From NCBI GenBank assembly GCA_949358305.1, contig OX442317.1:10482186-10546185 (forward strand): a stretch of 64,000 nt of DNA. The letters run 5' to 3'. The notes under the pieces are model-generated. The model did no database searches, was not told the DNA's origin, and saw only the letters and a program-made list of their open reading frames with translations. The position numbers were made by a program, and so were the translations under genes. Of this stretch, positions 51,285 through 63,537 are shown one piece after another. The DNA is from Strigamia acuminata (taxonomy: Eukaryota > Arthropoda > Chilopoda > Geophilomorpha > Linotaeniidae). Each line of letters starts with the position of its first letter. The first letter of the stretch is position 1.

Positions 51285-52551
51285 TTCTTCTTAAGTGTGA
51301 TGTCCCTTTCACCGCGAATACGCACTTCGATCTTTTCTAGGTGAATTGTTCGCAGTGATATTACGTCATATCAGTGTAAATTTGATTTGACCTGGATTAA
51401 GTTAACCGTGTACGATGTTCATAACTGAACTAGAAAATGATATCGTGCAACTAATGCCTGGAATGGAAATCTCTAAAACCAGAAATTTTGCAGCATATGG
51501 ACGGGGATTAATTTTCTCACATTTTTTAAAAACTATCTCAAATTTTCAATAGATATATTTTTAAATTTGTACAAAATTTCGCAAAAAAATTTAAAATTTT
51601 TCAAAATTAAATCATTTTTAGTCTTTTACCATTGAAAAGTTTGTACTTATACCAGTGAACCTGAGTGAACCTCTAATTTACAATTCCAAATCAAATTGCA
51701 AACAGCTGTAAATCAAGTAAATCCAGCTAAACAGCTATAAAAATCAAGCAAATCAACTCTAAATCTATGAATCAGCTAAATCCTACGATTTGACCCCTGG
51801 GGATGGCTACCATTTACATACGAGTACGACAAACCTGTCCTCATTACTCCAACTCCAGACTGTATACTACCACTAGGAGAAGTAGTTTTTATTTTTATTT
51901 ATTTTTGAGATTATTATGACCATTATATAATCTTGATTGAATTTTATTATAAAAGGTTTTTCCATTCATAAAATAAAGTTTTATGCACTTTTTAATTTAA
52001 AACTCATGTTTGTTGTGTTTATTGATTGCTTTGCCAGGAAAGCAAACAATTTCCTAACAATAGGTAATCGATTACAATGTCTGTACATTGTAATGCAATT
52101 CTGGTGTTTGGGTCTATTTTTTTTGGATCACTACACTAGTAAAATGGCTCGGCCAATGGGAGAAAGGACTCTTTTGATCCGAACAAGAGATGAGATCATT
52201 TTTTCTAATGATTGAATAAATAGACCCGACCTCTGTGTATTATGACACAAGAAACTACGTAGCTCCATAGGGGCCATTACTATTTAGAGGTTTTTATTCT
52301 AATCCTATTTCTAACTTTTGACTTGTGTAGTACAGTTTTCAACCTTGTTAATACCAATCGAATAAGAAGTTGTTTTTAAAAATCAGCGCTATTTAAATGT
52401 TTTGCCAGAAACTAACCGTTGGCTCGTTTGAATGTTATGACAGACACACCGTAGTCGGCAGTCGATGATCTGATAGGATCCGGGCATCCGCTAAAACTAC
52501 GAGTTCGGTTTTCCTGTCGACGTATCTCAACCTTGTCCTCAAAAGTCTCGT
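51285..52551. other. Divergent intergenic region between TXNL4B and the membrane sushi gene
   Basis: AT-rich DNA with no gene. Both flanking genes start towards it, so it should hold the promoter of each. A GTGATATTACGTCATATC patch near 51360 has a CRE-like TTACGTCA. Nothing else stands out. Confidence 0.45.
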
Positions 52552-52556
52552 TCAGT
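52552..52556 (+). promoter_or_regulatory. Candidate initiator (TCAGT) of the membrane sushi gene
   Basis: TCAGT, the common arthropod initiator core, lies 38 bp before the ATG at 52590. No TATA box precedes it at the expected distance. Short 5' UTRs of this kind occur, but the call rests on a 5-base match. Confidence 0.25.
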
Positions 52557-52589
52557 ACTTCGCACTAATGTGTCGGAAAAATATCCCAC

Positions 52590-54825
52590 ATGTATTTTGA
52601 CATTCAACTTGTTGTATTTTCATTTTATTTTCTTGCATCGACGATATTAGCCGTTGTCAATGGTAAGCAACGCTCCCTGTGAGCGAATTTGAGGTATGGA
52701 AAAATAAAATGTGTCATGCCACTGTCCGTGTATTTCAGCAAAATGTGATTCTCCGCCGGCAATAGAAAATGGATTCGTCAAAACGTCAGATACGAAAGAT
52801 TCGTACGAAAAAGGAGAAAAAGTAAAATATGAATGCGACATCGGACACCGCTTGGACGTGAGCAGCGGACGGGCAACATCCGAATGTTTAGAAAATGGAG
52901 AATGGGCGTCACCCGCATTTAGTTGTTTACGTAGGTCTGCTTGTGCGAATCCCGAATCCGAACGCGAATCTCAAATTTGCCTGTGCTCTCTCTCTTTTCC
53001 CGAATCTGTGTGACCAGATTTTAGTGTCACCTAAATGTGCTGTCAGAATGGAGTGTCAGTGTCCTCGGCGATTAAAAACTTCACAACATAAGACAAGCGT
53101 ATTATTTTCTTACTTTTGATTTGAATAATAAAACGAGAATTTTACTAGTATTTCCCGTTTTATTATTTTTGGATTTTCTTAAATTTTGTCTGGATGTTCT
53201 ATTTAAATAGCTGTTCAGTGCCCGCAACTGGAAAACCCTCAACACGGTCGTATTGTGGGTACAGAAGTCACTTTTGGCAAAAGCGTCACGTTCGAATGTT
53301 TTTCCGGATACGAACGGTGGACGAGATATAATAACATGGAAAGGGTTTGCATGGAGGATGGTCAATGGAACGGAGAACAATTTGAATGCAGGCGTAAGTA
53401 CATATATTGGACAAAATAAAATATCTCGCAGAAATAAATACTCCGTACCTTTTATTGTATTTGCAATTTGTTATTTCAGCCGTTAAATGCCCCGACCTGA
53501 AAGACATAGAAAACGGAAAAATATCTCAAAAAACCGGAGTTTATAAAACGGAAGTAGAGTATTCGTGCTTGTCAAATTTTCGTCTTTCGGGCGAAAAAAT
53601 TAGAAAATGTTTACAAACCGGAAGTTGGAGTTCGAACGAACCGGAGTGCATAAGCCACACGATAGGTCTAATATGAAATTTAACGGTAAAATGAGGATGA
53701 TGATAGTAATAGTATTTTGTTTATCTAGGCGGATCGTGTCCGAGTCCGCTTTCGAGTGCGTTTTTAGAGCAATTCAAACATTTAGCCAAAACGGACGTTC
53801 CCGTCGGAATTAAACCTGGTCACCGCGTCACTTTCATCTGTGCCAGCGATGCGAATTTAAAAATAGTTTCAACGTGTTCGCGTCTCAGCGAATGGAGTCC
53901 GCCGCCACCGTCCGACTCTTATTGCAGCGGTAGGCATTTAATTCTAAACTCGCATGCAAATATTTTGTCACTGTTTGTTTGTTTTGTGTCAAATCTTGGT
54001 CTAATGTGTTTTAACATTCCCATTAAATTGCCCAAATATATCAAAATGAGGATACAATTACTAACGAATGGTTCGTTTCATTAAATATTTGCATTTTTCT
54101 ATGCAAACTGTAAAAAAAATTGTTACATTGCATGAATAAACAATTTGTAGTTCCGACGTCTGCTGCGCCTGCTACTACGACGTCAACTGCAACGGAAATT
54201 ACTCAAGGTTCATCAATGATTGATTGATTGATTAATTAATTTCAGAAAATATTTAAATGGAATTTTTGCGTGAATAAACAAATTTCAGTCTCGACGACCG
54301 TTGCGCCGGGTTCCGCCAAATCTACGACGGAAAGTAACGTTTTGCAAGAAGATTCCGCTATTGATCCTGTCGAAGGTTCATTATTCCGGAAATTTCATTC
54401 ATTTATTCAGTTTATTTATCTATTTTATTTTTTTATTTTTTAAATAATTTTAATTTTAATTTTTTTTTTTTTTTTGTTTGTTTCAAAGGTGAAGAATCGG
54501 CGACTGACAATCCGGACAAAGGCGACGGTGATAAAACGGAAAGTCCAACGGAGCCAACGAGTTTGCCCATTTGGGTATTCATCGTTATCCCCGTTGCGTT
54601 AATAACCCTGGTTTCGGTTCTCGTAACTGCATTTTTCATAAAGAAAAAAAACAGGCAAAATGGGTACAATGCCACTACCACTGAATGAGGATTTATTTGT
54701 TATGTTAATTTTATTTCTTTTTTTTCTTTTTTTTTTAAATTTTGGATATTTTTAGTAAACTCGGAGATAAAGATAAAACAGATGCAGAAATGGAATCATT
54801 AGCAAATAACAAAGCACATCTTTAA
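52590..54825 (+). CDS. Membrane-anchored protein with four sushi (CCP) domains and a mucin-like stalk
   Basis: Exons: 52590-52662, 52739-52930, 53211-53393, 53480-53665, 53729-53929, 54151-54207, 54289-54375, 54489-54663, 54756-54825. All junctions except the last (phase 2) are phase 1, the classic CCP exon phase. Together they give 407 residues. Exon 1 is a signal peptide. Exons 2-5 each encode a CCP domain with the paired cysteines and a Trp before the last Cys (GEWASPAFSC, GQWNGEQFEC, GSWSSNEPEC, SEWSPPPPSDSYC). Exons 6-8 give a Thr/Ser/Pro-rich stalk, a single transmembrane helix and a KKKNR stop-transfer. The product is a type I cell-surface protein resembling complement-regulator or adhesion molecules. 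If the last intron (54664-54755) is retained, the protein ends NATTTE at 54688. Confidence 0.88.
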
Positions 54826-55343
54826 AGTAGTACGAAATGGAGTCTCACTAAACCGGCCAAGTAATATTTTTGTACCTTTACAGAGCAATTTTTCTTTTAC
54901 TTGTTACAATATTATATTATTGACATCTTCCCACAATTAGTAAATTGTATCAGCATTTTTTGTGTTGATATTGCTTTATTAAAGTCTGTGTATTCAAAAT
55001 GATAGTTTTTCTAAAATAATTTGTTTTTAAAAATGATGATTTTTGAATGCATTTAATGTTTTTTGTTGTTCTTTGTTACCGCATTTAAATTATTTATGGG
55101 CCAAAATAAAAGCGATTTACATTCGAAAGTCGATACTATTTCTTGAAAACGATTACAAACAAATATATTTTTACAATTTTTGAAAATTGTCAACAACAAA
55201 TTTGTCAGCCGAAACTGCCAACCTCGATCATTCAAAAGTGAAAAATTCCTTCATTCTATTCCATATCTTTTGCCCAATTCCATCGTCATCGTCTTTTACT
55301 GAAAAGAAAAAAAGTATAACAAAATATATTTGAGCAGGATTAA
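54826..55343. other. Convergent intergenic interval (3' UTRs of two sushi genes)
   Basis: About 520 bp of AT-rich DNA between genes ending towards each other. A TTTATTAAAG word near 54973 is a weak plus-strand polyadenylation candidate. No coding segment is visible. Confidence 0.45.
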
Positions 55344-56258
55344 TTAATTAATTAATTCACTTTGATTCGTTGCCAGAGGTGTAATAAATTGCTGAACGAT
55401 TCGTGGTTTAATTTTGACGACGCATGCTGGCATTTCACCGTGCCATTTGCCAGCTGGAGAACAAACCGGATCGGGTCCTCCGAGTTTCATAAATCCAGCA
55501 TTACACTGCACGAGTAATTTCCCTCCAATTTCCCTCGAAGTGACCACCGCGTACCCATTGGGCAGTGCGTCCGGATACGGACAGGTAACTTCTGAAATAT
55601 TAAAAACAAAAATAATTAAATACCGGTAAATATTTTTAAAATGTCAACAAACCGATGCATCGCGGTATGTGACCGCTCCACGTTCCGTTACTGGTGCAAA
55701 CTTGTACGGGAGAAGTGGCAAGAGCCACTTTGCCATCGGACGCGTATAAATTATAACCGACGTCGCATTGATACGATATATATTCACCGAAAGTGAAATT
55801 CGAGCCCACCACTTTGCCATTCTTAGGGCTCATTGGCGGCGTACAAGAAATAGCTGCAATAAATGAAATTTTATTTATTTAATTAATTATATGGTATTTA
55901 TTATATTTCAACCGTGGCAAGTGAACGCCGGTTTCGACCATGTAAACACGTGTCTTTTTTTCACGCAGTAAATGCTGATGTCTCCGTGGTGTGAATAACC
56001 GTTCTCGCATTTATACGACAGAAAAGCTTGTTTCATTTTGTCTATGCCGTCCCAACTTTCCGGCATTGGAAAGGCGTTGGGAATTTCTGGAGGTGATGGA
56101 CAATACTCTACAATACAAAAATTATGTAAAAAATAAAATTTGAACAAAAAAGTTAACTAATTTTTCAACAAACCTATGTCGAAAGTCCGATGCCATTTGC
56201 ACTGCGCTAGATGCAAGTGGGAAAGATGGAAAATGAGAAAATAGAGCAAACGGAGCAT
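55344..56258 (-). CDS. Secreted protein with three sushi (CCP) domains
   Basis: Exons on the minus strand: 56174-56258, 55913-56107, 55653-55853, 55344-55591. All junctions are phase 1, giving 242 residues. Exon 1 is a hydrophobic signal peptide starting MLRLLYFLIF and continues a little beyond the cleavage site. The three following exons each encode one CCP domain (starting EYCPSPPEIP, ISCTPPMSP and VTCPYPDALP) with four cysteines and the closing GTWSGHIPRC or GKWHGEMPAC type motif. The last exon continues into a 25-residue tail without membrane anchor. A secreted glycoprotein is likely. It is convergent with the membrane sushi gene and next to a second secreted paralogue. Confidence 0.85.
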
Positions 56259-56503
56259 TTTCTAATTAAACTGTGAATGAAAACGACTTGATTTTCTGTG
56301 TTGATTTTTATGTGGAAAAAATAAGTTTTATTGGTAGACTTATGTTACTTAAAAAGAAAATTTCTCTTTTTAATGAGCAATAAAATTATTTTTATAATTT
56401 CACTTTTTGTTCTTGTAACCTAATTCAACGAAAAAGAATATGAATCTTGAATCGAATCTTGCACAATATACCGGTATGCGAATAAAATGATGCAATTTCA
56501 ATT

Positions 56504-57751
56504 TCAATTAAACAGATTGCACATCCACTTGAAAAGTTTCCATTTACAAAATACATTTTTTTTCCGTGGATGCGGTGTACTGTTGTGGCGCGGTACCACG
56601 CTCGATCCATGATGGCCGAGTGATGGAGTCGTGGGAGTTGGTATTAAATTTCCAGCTAAAACATTAAATTAATTTTTAAAAAAAAATAATCAATTTTTAC
56701 ATTAAAATATCAATGTACTCATGCAAACGGGTGGCGACGGCACCCAAACTCCCGTAGCGTAGCAAATTGCTTCTGTTTCGGTGCCATCGTCGCATAAATA
56801 CACAATTTTATCATTTGGCCGAGTTCCGTCGAGCATTTTCACTGTTCCGTGCGGGTAAACGAGGTCTGGATGATTGCATTCCATTTCTAAGTAAATAAAA
56901 ACATTCGATTGATTATTCGCTATTTAAATTTCATTCTTTTTTTCATTAATACCAACACATTGTGGCGTGTTTCCGGACCATTCTCCATTTTTCGTGCATT
57001 CTCGTTCCGCAGTTCCGACTAATTTCCTCGTGAAGCCGCAATCGTAAATGACTTTAGAGCCGTACGTTACTTCGCGGTACATAATAGATCCGTAAGCGGG
57101 ATTCTCGGGAATTGAACAATTAATAACTAAAATAAAATATTTATTTTTTTATTTTATTTTATTTATTTATTTAATTTAAATTTTTTTTCTACCAAGACAA
57201 GACGGCAAATGATTACTCCATTGCTTATTCGCCTGGCAATGACGTAAGAAAGGTGATTCATTAGTATTCATCACAAAACCTTCGTTACAAACATACTGGA
57301 CTGAATTTGGATGGGAGAACTCATCCCCAATTCGAAATCCGTGATCTATGTGACCAGGATCGTCACAAAAAACAGCTAAAAAATAAGACAATGAGAATAA
57401 ATAAATAAATCCAATGTTTAGATTATTTCTGCTTTTACAAACTTACGATTACAAAATATATTTAAAGACCACGTTCCATTGGAATCACAAATTACTCTAT
57501 TTTCTCCATAATTAATATATCCTACATTACACTGATATGGCAATGAACTTCTAATTGGATAAATTTGTTGTTTTTCCTCGATTAATCTTGCTTCGCGAAT
57601 AATTGGTGGTGGACCGCATGAATTTTCACCTAAAACCGAATAAATGTATAGAAAAAAATTCGTTTTATATTTTAAAAAATATTTAGTTACCAAAAACTTG
57701 TCTAGATGCGAGAAGTATAATTATTAGTTGAGGGTAATTCGTTAAGTCCAT
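56504..57751 (-). CDS. Secreted protein with four sushi (CCP) domains
   Basis: Exons on the minus strand: 57691-57751, 57447-57629, 57193-57375, 56953-57126, 56719-56886, 56504-56655. All junctions are phase 1, giving 306 residues. Exon 1 is a short signal peptide (MDLTNYPQLIIILLA). Exons 2-5 each encode one CCP domain. Domains three and four end GEWSGNTPQC and GVWVPSPPVC, and domain one ends GTWSLNIFC. The last exon encodes a Pro/Thr/Ser- and His-containing tail, with a basic RKK and a Trp/Cys-rich end, without a membrane helix. If intron five is not removed, the protein would end in STLIF after domain four. It is a local paralogue of the neighbouring sushi genes. The tail is the least certain part. 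Confidence 0.8.
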
Positions 57752-58871
57752 TTCATATTTTTTTTCTTCTTTTTTTTTTTCCTTTAGTGGTTGAAACGGA
57801 GATGATGGGTAATTTGATCAGTATTTTTGATATCGTGAATGTTGTTGTTAGGTTTGCTGTGGCATCGAATTGAAAAGCGCAGATTTAGATCAGGTTTTCG
57901 GTTTTTGTGTGTTTATTCAAGTTCAGCGGTCTGTGTCAATAAATTAAATTGAAATAGGTCAGGGGGTTGGAAAGTAAGCATACCCTGCTGTGAGACCAGC
58001 TCAAAGAAACCGTTGTCAAAAAATGTAAGAAATAATAAATTTTAAATGGTTAGAATGTCAGAAAAATTTTGGAAAAAAAGAAATGTTGGGATATATATAT
58101 TTTTTTTACATTAATAATTAAAAATAAATGCTTGTGTTTGTTGTCGTCTGCTTAGAATTATGTTTTATGCTTTTGGTTCTGCTCAATAGATGGAGACAGT
58201 AACTAGAATCAACCAAAGACACAGGCTATATGGCATGGAGGATAGGACTTTATTTTCGACATGGATTCCTTTCGGCCGGGAATATTTTGGACTTCGAACA
58301 GTTTTCACCAAAGGGCTTTCAATCTTGCGATCATCATCTGAGCAGCTTCATTTTTCCCGCCATTTTTTATTTCCCGAGAAATGGATGGGTGGTGATGTGA
58401 GCAGGCTCCTGTCACTTCGGGAATTAAAGAGTTAGCATTTAGATCAAGCCAAAAAAAAAACGGCGTTCGAGTTCGAGCGGCAGACGGGTGGCGAAACGCG
58501 GCGGAAGTGTCGGCGATCGCCCGCTATTGGCGCACCATAGTTGCGCGGTACCTGGTTTTGGGTATACCGGGCCGTTTGACGTTTTACCATGTGCCACTTT
58601 GGACAACTACGAGTGCTTGAGAATTTCATGAATTTGAATTTGCATTTGCAACGCTCTTGTCTGGAATTGTTGGATGTCTCTGCACGATTTTGCATGATGC
58701 AGGGGAGTTATCCAACTGTACCGTGAGATTTTTGCTTTTCACTAGTGTGTTTAGGGTTCCTGTTCCAGGTCTCAATGACTTTTTATCTGATTTAATCTGA
58801 TTCAATTTTGGAGGAACTAATATTTATTTCATGTATTTTACGAAGTGATTAATCTTCATTTAAAATATAAT
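57752..58871. other. Intergenic region with a GC-rich patch
   Basis: No gene is recognised. The GC-rich stretch 58455-58580 (GGCGAAACGCGGCGGAAG, GGCGATCGCCCGC) differs sharply from its surroundings and may be a transposon remnant. The frames at 58190-58435 and 58444-58695 cross it and carry no known domain. Confidence 0.4.
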
Positions 58872-60137
58872 CTAGTAATGTGGATATCTTTTTGACGACT
58901 CTACTCCTTGATACACAATTCGTCGGTTTAATGCTTGAACACTTCTGTAGTTGTTTGCAATGGTCTTCGTAACCCGTTCATTTTGGCCAGTTGAATACGT
59001 TGTGCGAAAAGCTTTCATCTGAATATTAAGTAATGAATAAAAAAAATTAACGAAAAATTAAACTTGCGCTATACTTGAGCTTGTGTGATAAAGTTGGGGT
59101 CTCGAAATACAGTCCAAGCAACGGTTTCATCGCAACCGGGAGTCGTCAAAGAACCCGAATAACGGAAAAAGTAGCTAGTCGATTCCGGTATGAGATTGCG
59201 GAAACTAAATGGTTTCACTTGTGTACGCTGGCCGCTATACTTCACATATTGCAGGCGAGATGCGATTTTGTCAATCGAAGGATTGTTGTATCTGTTATCG
59301 ATCTGTCAAAATTAATTTAGTTGTGTTTAAATAGGTGTCTACTTATTAACAGCGTTTACGTTACTTCGTTTCACTTACCCAGTACAATACTCCCAAAACT
59401 GCTAAAGCGTCGGATTTACCCGAAGCAATTGCTTCCGACAAGTTCGAAAATTTGGAGTTGTAATGAACCATGTGTAACTTGGATTAATTAAGCAAATTAC
59501 TCGCGTAAAAAAAATATTTTTTTTTATCCGTTGACTTACTTCCATTGGAGCTTGCCTGTCATTCAAGATGTGTTCAGCGCCTTGATAATTGTCCACTCCC
59601 CAATGAAAATGAAGAGAGGTTAAGATATACGTGTGGTCAAGTCCACCGCCTGATATTTTTGGCGTGACACCAGTAAAACTAAATGTCACTGGAAAATATT
59701 CGATTTCAGAAAACCTGCCGCGCCTTGATTAGTTTTACATGCGTTTACTTGTATGTCCATTATTTTCCACTGTGACTGTTTTCGGCGGTACCTGATAATC
59801 GATGAATTTGAATGGACTCATTCGCGTCTTCCTGTCACTATCCCAAAGCTCTATTGGCGATTGATGCTTTCCACAGCACGAGTCAGATATTTCACACCAC
59901 TTATTTTCATCTGTTTCAAAGCAGATTGATAAGTAGAAATGTTCCGCACGCACGACGCACGTGTAATTGAATACATACCAGTGTAGTCCCAGTGTTCGTC
60001 TCCATGTTCTTCAGATCCACCTGTACAAGTATGTACAAAATATAGAAGGCATTTTCAAAACATTTTTTTGCTAATAAATGAAATGCATACTTACAAAGTA
60101 GAATTTGGGACAACACAATAAATACTGCACTCTTCAT
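58872..60137 (-). CDS. Secreted alpha-carbonic anhydrase, copy 1 (seven exons)
   Basis: Exons on the minus strand: 60095-60137, 59979-60020, 59749-59910, 59540-59688, 59379-59477, 59075-59302, 58872-59018. The product is 289 residues. A signal peptide ([14 protein letters not shown]) precedes HWDYTG. The active-site residues are present: the proton shuttle His in NNGHT, the zinc ligands in LHFHWG and in LHMVHYN, and the Thr of SLTTPGCDE. Cysteines in SCCGKHQSP and TTPGCDE match the usual disulfide pair of extracellular members. The enzyme interconverts CO2 and bicarbonate outside the cell. No GPI or membrane segment is seen at the C-terminus. It lies in tandem with copy 2, 1.8 kb away. Confidence 0.95.
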
Positions 60138-61937
60138 CAGCCTAAAATTAGTAATCCGTATTAAAAAATAGGCATTTGGTATGTGAGTGGTTTGGTTATA
60201 AAGCTTATATATTCTATGCCTTTTGTTAGCCAGTCAAGCTGACAAGGAAATTTTTTTGTTATAATATACTGCAATTATTTTTATTGATACGGTGAGGATA
60301 TGTCACCATTTTAATGTTGCAATATCCTTCATTTTAAGTTTTCTCTAATATTTTGGCTTGATTGGAACTCGGAAGTGCAAATGAAACTGAGAACATGATC
60401 TTTCAAGCCGTAAGATATCCAGAAGATACTTAACATCGCGCAAACTGCGTTACAGAATAATGGACTCTGACTTGTGAATGCCAAACTTAATTACTGACAA
60501 GTGAGTCCAAATCGTATACCGGTACATGCCATTGCTCATAACGCGTGACATGACTCAGGGTTGGTGACTGCAGTTTTGTGAAAATCCCTTTAGTTTTTAT
60601 GTTAATTTTTGTTTGTATTGTTGTCTATTTTCAAATCTTGCAAGTTGTTATGAGTTATTGATACAATTTGTATCATTTCACCCAGTGGTCATATTTTTGT
60701 TCCTGTTGACCACTAAAAAATAAAAATTTGGCTCTTGTGCCAGTAGTTATCCTGTTATCATGCAGAAATCAAACCATGTAATTATTGTCACGGAAATGTC
60801 TTCGATGGAGATAATAAAATTCTAGTAATTCCATTTTAAAATGGACAATTTATTGAAATTTTGATTTATGAATAAATCAAGTTATTCAACAAATTTCCGC
60901 GTAAGTGTTGTCATATCTTGTTCACATACCGTACGTACGGCTGTCATTTAAAAAAAGGAGGAATGTTGTAAGCATTGCATGACTCATAAAATTACATCGT
61001 GTGGTGGGTAATTACTTATAATGTACGTCGTCACGTACATTATTACAGTTGCCATGTTTTAAAAACAAGAAGTGTAATTAATAGGAAAACATGTGTAAAA
61101 GTTTCAAAATGCCACATTAATTAAAAGAAAAAATTAAAAATTAAGAAAAAAATTTGGTTTCATTCAACTTAATTTTAAAGACAGCTGAACAAAATTTCTT
61201 TGTGAAATATGGTTTTGTTTTATTCTTGTGTTTCGTACGCCGTTTCTTCGCTTTTAAATCTCTTCCACCGAAGGAAATAATTTTGGTTCAGTTGCCCCTT
61301 GGTTTTCCTGCACTGCTTTAAAACACACACCTCAATAATGGAAAGTTTCCTTTAGAATACAATTTTCTATTGCTAAAATAAAAAGTAACTCACAAAAATC
61401 AACAAAAATTGAATATTGTGGCTAATAGATCCTAAAAAATATATATATTAACTTACATACTGCTTAGGTTGTGCAGTGCACACAAAGTCAAATGTTTTAT
61501 AAACGTTTGTGGGTTCTACCCCCAAAACACTTAAAACATTCCTTCTTCAATCTACGTGAAAATTGTAATACGGAGTATACATTATTATCTTACATTTCAA
61601 TGTTGTATGTCCCTGAAAAATTTTGACGTCTCAGTCGTGGAAATTTATGGATGATGTGCTTCACCGTAAGTACACCAGATATTTCATATTAAACATCTGG
61701 TACGCATTGAACATCTGCTTGTGTGTATTTAACTTTTATTATAAAATGATTATTCGCAATTTCTTTTTTGAAAATTTTGTTCAGCATGTCTCAGTTTATT
61801 TTCCAAAAGACCATGTAAAGTACGCAATCTGCTATATTTCTCTAACTGTCAGCATTTGAGACCTCAGCAGTTTTGTCAAAGCAAAAATATATGATCCCAA
61901 CTTGTTCATTTATTTAAATATTACAAAGTTATTTCCA
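60138..61937. other. Interval between the two carbonic anhydrase genes
   Basis: AT-rich DNA with no supported gene. TACCGGTA lies near 60517. A TACGTCGTCACGTACATTATT palindromic patch occurs near 61023. A 78-codon frame at 61623-61859 has no known domain. Confidence 0.4.
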
Positions 61938-63160
61938 TTAAATACCAATCCCTTTTATGGGCTGTCGTCCATTTAACGGTTGAACAGGACGATAATTATC
62001 GGACATCTCAATTGGTGGTTCTTCGTCCTTGTTGTTGGCGTACACTTGTCTAAGTGCTCTCAACTATAAAAACAAAACAAAAACAAAAAAAGTTATCGAT
62101 TTTAAAAATACCTCAATTATAGAAATGACCTGTTGGCTGGACATCTGAGTTGGCCCGGCAAACACAGTCCACGCAACAACTTCATCGCATGACGGAGTAG
62201 TCAACGAACCCATGTATCGATAAAAGAGTGCGCGGCTCGTCGGCAGCATAGACCCGAGAGAAAATGGTTCTATCAACGTCGACTGCCCATTAAACTGAAC
62301 CGAGTCCATTTGAGCGGTCAGTTTTTGCAAACTTGGATGAGAACTTAGACCGACCTAAAAGTGATGCAATTTAAACCGCTGGTCAGTGGTGACAAAATGT
62401 GATTGGAAAATACTTCGAACATGACTCCCAAGACAGCTAAAGCATCGGGTTCTCGGGACTGAATTGCTGCACCAAGACTTGCGAATCTGGCATTATAATG
62501 CACAAGGTGCATCTTAAAATAAAATCTTAAATCTTAAATCTTAAAAAAAATAAAAATGAAAATGAAAATAAAAATGCAATGTAATTACCTCCATGGGAAA
62601 CGATCTGCGTGCAATCGTGTGTTCCGAACCTCGGTCGTTTTGCGAGCCCCAATGCATGTGTAGGGAATGGAAAAAGTATGTGCCGTTTAAACCCCCGGCG
62701 CTTAAACGTGGAACAATGTCGCTGGACAAAGTGACGGCAACTTGAATGAGGAAAGAACAATGGCTATGTAGACGAATTTAAATTTTCTTTTTCCCTTTCA
62801 ATGATATATTGTTACGTACTCGAGTGTCCATTGTTAACCATCGTTGCTGATGCGGCTATTTCATCATAGGCAACAAATTGGAACGCTGGCATTATACTTA
62901 TTCTCAATAGATTTAAGTCCACTGGAGATTGATTTCGTCCACAGCAGCCGGAAGAAATTTCACACCAAAATGCCGGTCCTGAATTCCCCCCGTAAGACCA
63001 GTCTGCGCATTTTGCACCTAAAATTAAAAACGGCGACGCCCGTAATTCTGTATTTGGTTCGATGTAAAAATGTAAGAACTGTAGGCTACTCACAAGTGAT
63101 GAAGGTCAAAATGAAAAATACTTTTATCATAGCTAGAAAAGAATATTTTGCTTTTGCCAT
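61938..63160 (-). CDS. Secreted alpha-carbonic anhydrase, copy 2 (six exons)
   Basis: Exons on the minus strand: 63094-63160, 62820-63017, 62589-62740, 62414-62512, 62130-62354, 61938-62063. The product is 288 residues. Signal peptide MIKVFFILTFIT follows an alternative upstream start (MAKAKYSFLA). Active-site residues are present: His in NNGHS, zinc ligands in LHMHWG and MHLVHYN, and SLTTPSCDE. The SGCCGRNQSPVDL and SLTTPSC cysteines match the disulfide of secreted members. Most introns fall at the same places as in copy 1. The small exon 2 of copy 1 is merged here with exon 3, which points to intron gain or loss after duplication. The enzyme acts on CO2/bicarbonate outside the cell. Confidence 0.94.
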
Positions 63161-63537
63161 GTACGACAAGCAAATCAAGATTGCAATGGTGGTGATGCTG
63201 AAGAAAAGCTTTTATACAAATCAAATTGTATCAATAGTCATTCATAATAATATAAAAGAAGATTGATTGTGCGCGAATGATTTGTAAATGAAAGGCAATG
63301 TCACACTTAAACGAAATGTATTGAAAGAGAAGGAAGATTTATTATTAATTACTCAATGCCGCCGACACCACCTTTGTCCTTTCGAACCAACCAAGCTATC
63401 AAATTATAATTAATCGTAGCTACGTGTTCAACTTTTATTTTTCATTCAATTACAATTTCCGTTATTGTAAATCTCAATCTCAGTTTTGACTTGCCACAAA
63501 ATAAGCATCAAATGTTTCAATTCACAATTTACTAAAC
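63161..63537. other. Intergenic interval, nothing recognised
   Basis: About 375 bp between the copy 2 carbonic anhydrase start and the 3' end of the next minus-strand gene. AT-rich; should contain the copy 2 promoter and the 3' UTR of the membrane gene. Confidence 0.4.
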
